Below are positions 5,574 through 7,359 of a DNA stretch of 7,359 nucleotides, piece after piece. The stretch comes from an uncultured Bacilli bacterium. GTDB lineage: Bacteria; Bacillota_I; Bacilli_A; RF39; UBA660. Position 1 is the stretch's first letter. Each line of letters begins with the position of its first letter. The DNA is taken from NCBI GenBank assembly GCA_947631525.1, contig CANRLQ010000048.1, positions 1-7,359 on the forward strand, read 5' to 3'. The notes beneath the pieces are model-generated. The model had not been told where the DNA came from. It did not search any database and worked only from the letters and a program-made list of their open reading frames with translations. The position numbers and the translations under genes were made by a program.

Positions 5574-6290
5574 ATGAATATAATAGATGTTTTAATTATT
5601 CTAATTATTATTGGATGTACCTTTATGGGATTTAAAAGGGGATTTACCAAAGAATTAGTTTGTTTTTTAGGATTTTTTGTAGTTGTAATTTTATCTTTTT
5701 TGCTTAAGGATTCTTTGGCAAATTTAATGTATCAATATTTACCTTTTTTCAATTTTGAGGGGATATTTAAAGGTATTACATCGCTTAATATATTGTTATA
5801 TGAAGTTATAGCTTTCTTTATTATTTTATCTGTTTTGATTATTGTTTTAAGAATAGTTTTATTTGTAACTTCTGTTTTTGAAAAATTATTGAAATTAACT
5901 ATAATTTTAGGTTTACCTTCAAAATTATTAGGTTCATTTGTAGGTTTTATTCAAGGATTAGTTTGGTCTTTTATTATTTGCTATATAATTAGTTTACCAA
6001 TTTTAAATAATCAAGATATAAATAATTCTAATTTTAGAAAATATATATTAAATAAAACTCCAATTTTTAAAACATTTACGAGTGAAACTGTTAACTTAAT
6101 GGATGAAATAAGTACTTTAAAAGATGAATATCAAAATAATGATGAAATGACAAGTGATCAATTTAATTTAAAAACATTAGATTTAATGTTAAAATATAAA
6201 GTAATATCAATTGGTTCTGTTGATAAATTACAAGCTAAAGGAAAACTAAATATAAAAAGTATAGATACAGTGTTAAAAAAATATAGATAG
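5574..6290 (+). CDS. cvpA: CvpA-family membrane protein
   Basis: This is a CvpA-family inner-membrane protein. The name comes from colicin V production in E. coli; the exact molecular role is unknown, with links to envelope stress and division regions. The 238 residues start with the family's typical MNIIDVLIILIII and a G-x-K-R-G-F element (19-24). Membrane segments lie at about 4-18, 28-46, 74-98 and 118-142. A hydrophilic C-terminal tail (about 143-238), rich in Asp, Asn and Lys, is longer than in minimal CvpA proteins and probably cytosolic or at the membrane face. The ATG at 5574 is chosen because GAAGGGA (5559-5565) is 8 nt away. An upstream in-frame GTG (5556) and ATG (5565) overlap or touch that site. 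The stop is TAG, the only non-TAA stop in the window, and it overlaps the trxA ribosome site. Confidence 0.88.
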   Translation: MNIIDVLIILIIIGCTFMGFKRGFTKELVCFLGFFVVVILSFLLKDSLANLMYQYLPFFNFEGIFKGITSLNILLYEVIAFFIILSVLIIVLRIVLFVTSVFEKLLKLTIILGLPSKLLGSFVGFIQGLVWSFIICYIISLPILNNQDINNSNFRKYILNKTPIFKTFTSETVNLMDEISTLKDEYQNNDEMTSDQFNLKTLDLMLKYKVISIGSVDKLQAKGKLNIKSIDTVLKKYR

Positions 6291-6299
6291 GGTGATTTT

Positions 6300-6611
6300 A
6301 TGAATATAGTAGAAGGAAATAATAATAATTTTGATGATTTAATTAATGATGATTTAGTACTTGTAGATTTTTTCGCAACTTGGTGTGGCCCTTGTCGAAT
6401 GCTTGCACCAGTTTTAGAAGAAATAAGTAGTGATCGTAGTAATTTAAAAATAGTCAAAATGGATGTTGATCAAAATGAAGAGATTGCTAAAAGATATGGT
6501 ATTATGAGTATACCGACATTAGGACTTTTTAGAAATGGTAATTTAATTACTAAACGAACAGGTTTTATGCCTAAAGAAGAATTAAATAATTGGATAGAAG
6601 AAAATCGTTAA
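6300..6611 (+). CDS. trxA: Thioredoxin
   Basis: Thioredoxin is a cytosolic dithiol reductant for ribonucleotide reductase, peroxiredoxins and other proteins, recycled by thioredoxin reductase (not in this window). The 103 residues cover one whole thioredoxin fold. The active site is FATWCGPCRMLAP (25-37) with redox cysteines 29 and 32, the buried Asp is Asp23, and the cis-proline is Pro72 in SIPTL. The Lys-Asp strand VKMDVDQN (52-59) and the C-terminal helix (LNNWIEEN) are also normal. The ATG follows AGGGTGAT (6289-6296), which overlaps the cvpA stop; the 9-nt gap implies one cvpA-trxA operon. The 16 bases GGGTGATTTTATGAAT (6290-6305) are identical to the start region of the unknown gene at 309-324. 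A terminator follows directly. Confidence 0.97.
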   Translation: MNIVEGNNNNFDDLINDDLVLVDFFATWCGPCRMLAPVLEEISSDRSNLKIVKMDVDQNEEIAKRYGIMSIPTLGLFRNGNLITKRTGFMPKEELNNWIEENR

Positions 6612-6615
6612 AATT

Positions 6616-6643
6616 GGAATAAAATACATTTTATTCTTTTTTT
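6616..6643 (+). terminator. Intrinsic terminator after trxA
   Basis: GAATAAAAT (6617-6625) and ATTTTATTC (6628-6636) form an 8-9-bp stem, with a possible extra G-U pair, around a tiny loop. Seven Ts follow at 6637-6643. It lies 5 nt after the trxA stop and separates the operon from the tRNA promoter. Confidence 0.8.
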
Positions 6644-6656
6644 ATGTTAAAGAAAG

Positions 6657-6665
6657 TGGTATAAT
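6657..6665 (+). promoter_or_regulatory. Extended -10 promoter for tRNA-Gln-gltX
   Basis: TGGTATAAT (6657-6665) is a perfect extended -10. Only a T run (6637-6642, the terminator tail) sits at the -35 position. The start near 6672 would give the tRNA a 5' leader of about 7 nt. No further promoter is visible before gltX. Confidence 0.65.
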
Positions 6666-6678
6666 TATATCGTTATAT

Positions 6679-6754
6679 TGCTCCATAGCCAAGCGGTAAG
6701 GCATCAGACTCTGAATCTGACATTTCGTTCGTTCGAATCGAACTGGAGCAACCA
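6679..6754 (+). tRNA. tRNA-Gln (anticodon CUG)
   Basis: All four arms fold. The acceptor stem is TGCTCCA/TGGAGCA (6679-6685 with 6744-6750), giving the U1-A72 pair typical of bacterial tRNA-Gln. The D stem is GCC/GGC (6688-6690 with 6700-6702). The anticodon stem is TCAGA/TCTGA (6704-6708 with 6716-6720), with loop CTCTGAA, so the anticodon is CTG at 6711-6713. The T stem is GTTCG/CGAAC (6727-6731 with 6739-6743), with loop TTCGAAT. Discriminator A (6751) and an encoded CCA (6752-6754) follow. The variable loop is 6 nt, one more than usual. The anticodon reads only CAG, so another tRNA-Gln (UUG) must exist elsewhere. gltX starts 21 nt downstream. Confidence 0.95.
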
Positions 6755-6775
6755 AATAAAATAAGGAGTGGGAAT

Positions 6776-7359
6776 ATGAATAGTAAAGATTTAGCAAATA
6801 TAATATTTCCTGATATAGATAAAAGTGTTGAGGATTATTTAAAAATATATCCAAGTAGAGAATTAAAGGAAGGACAAAAAGTAACAAGATTTGCTCCTAG
6901 TCCAACAGGATTTGTTCATATTGGAAATTTTCAAGCAGCATTAATTGATTATATAATTGCTAGAGGAAGTAATGGAATATTTTATTTAAGAAATGAAGAT
7001 ACTGACCAACTAAGAAAAATTGATGGTGCTATGGAAATTATTATGGATACATTAAAAGAATATAAAATGGTACCAGATGAGTATGAATTTGAAAATAAAG
7101 TTGTAGGTAATTATGGTCCATATATTCAAAGTGAAAGAAAAGAAATCTATCATACATTTATTAAACATTTAATTGAAATCGGTAGAGCTTATCCATGTTT
7201 TTGTTCTAAAGAAGAATTAGATGAAATGCGTACTAAACAAGAAAAGTATAAAAGTCGTATTGGTTACTATGGTAGATATGCTAAATGTCGTAATTTAAGT
7301 ATTGAAGAACAAATAGAAAAAATTAAAAGTGGTGAAGAATTTGTTATAAGATTTAAATC
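6776..7359 (+). CDS. gltX: Glutamyl-tRNA synthetase, N-terminal 194 residues (3' truncated by window edge)
   Basis: This is a class I aminoacyl-tRNA synthetase that attaches glutamate to tRNA-Glu. In bacteria lacking glutaminyl-tRNA synthetase it also mischarges tRNA-Gln for correction by GatCAB. The frame is open from the ATG at 6776, placed by AAGGAG (6763-6768), to the window end. The HIGH-type signature is RFAPSPTGFVHIGN (38-51), followed by YLRNEDTD (70-77), the glutamate-type block; glutaminyl enzymes differ here. Zinc-site residues are visible as CFC (141-143) and Y-x-K-C ending at Cys171. About 35 residues (starting MNSKDLANIIFPDIDKS) precede the catalytic domain, whereas many GltX proteins begin almost directly at RFAPSPTG. 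I recall such a longer form in Firmicutes. The KMSKS loop and anticodon domain are beyond the window. It is probably expressed only by read-through from the tRNA-Gln promoter. Confidence 0.95.
   Translation, partial: MNSKDLANIIFPDIDKSVEDYLKIYPSRELKEGQKVTRFAPSPTGFVHIGNFQAALIDYIIARGSNGIFYLRNEDTDQLRKIDGAMEIIMDTLKEYKMVPDEYEFENKVVGNYGPYIQSERKEIYHTFIKHLIEIGRAYPCFCSKEELDEMRTKQEKYKSRIGYYGRYAKCRNLSIEEQIEKIKSGEEFVIRFK

Noticed and set aside
6158..6457. Minus-strand open frame of 99 codons across the cvpA-trxA junction
   Set aside because: It is antisense to two well-supported genes, including the thioredoxin active site, and matches no family.
6612..6775. T-box riboswitch before gltX
   Set aside because: The region is fully explained by a terminator, promoter, tRNA and ribosome site. 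No T-box sequence or specifier loop is seen.
6642..6887. Minus-strand open frame of 81 codons across the tRNA and the start of gltX
   Set aside because: It contains a PVRFERT-like phrase, the well-known product of translating the reverse strand of a tRNA T arm, and it covers a tRNA.
1..7359. Mollicutes genetic code (TGA as tryptophan)
   Set aside because: All 13 tryptophans are TGG and no gene needs TGA read-through to stay open.

Overview
The window is very AT-rich, uses the standard genetic code (all 13 tryptophans are TGG) and carries low-GC Gram-positive marker genes: lspA followed by an RluA-family synthase, RNase HIII (rnhC), a GluP/YqgP-type rhomboid, cvpA, trxA, and gltX behind a tRNA-Gln. 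Together these suggest an AT-rich member of the Bacilli. My guess is an uncultured gut lineage near the RF39/Erysipelotrichia side of the Firmicutes, but this is inferred from composition and synteny, not from a database search.

Layout. Positions 1-231 hold the 3' end of an Rpn-type (PD-(D/E)XK transposase/nuclease family) gene, closed by a palindromic terminator. Positions 319-1493 hold a two-gene unit: an unrecognised 237-residue protein and a small GNAT-like protein. It has its own promoter and ends in an all-AU terminator that overlaps the GNAT stop codon. The Rpn end and this pair look like accessory DNA. Positions 1539-2876 are lspA and rluD, abutting and co-transcribed from an extended -10 promoter. 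The rluD 3' end overlaps by 11 bp a convergent tspO (2866-3315, minus). tspO is divergent from gluP (3380-4525, plus) across a 64-bp gap. gluP and the convergent rnhC (4536-5474, minus) share a bidirectional terminator. rnhC is divergent from cvpA-trxA (5574-6611, plus), which ends in a terminator. The last unit is a tRNA-Gln with anticodon CUG (6679-6754), followed after 21 nt by gltX, which runs off the window.

Function. Most of the window is housekeeping. It covers lipoprotein maturation (LspA), RNA modification (RluA family), membrane proteolysis (GluP), RNA-DNA hybrid removal (RNase HIII), thiol redox (TrxA), and glutamate/glutamine tRNA charging (tRNA-Gln with GltX). rnhC, cvpA and trxA look like a shrunken version of the Bacillus rnhC-zapA-cvpA-polX-mutS2...trxA neighbourhood.

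I found no CRISPR array, complete insertion sequence, rRNA, riboswitch or clear new defence system. The items most worth a second look are the tRNA-Gln(CUG)-gltX coupling, the unknown-protein/GNAT pair, the short GluP, the consistently tiny predicted 5' leaders, and the AU-only terminators and hairpins that overlap stop codons. No intergenic stretch exceeds 300 bases.
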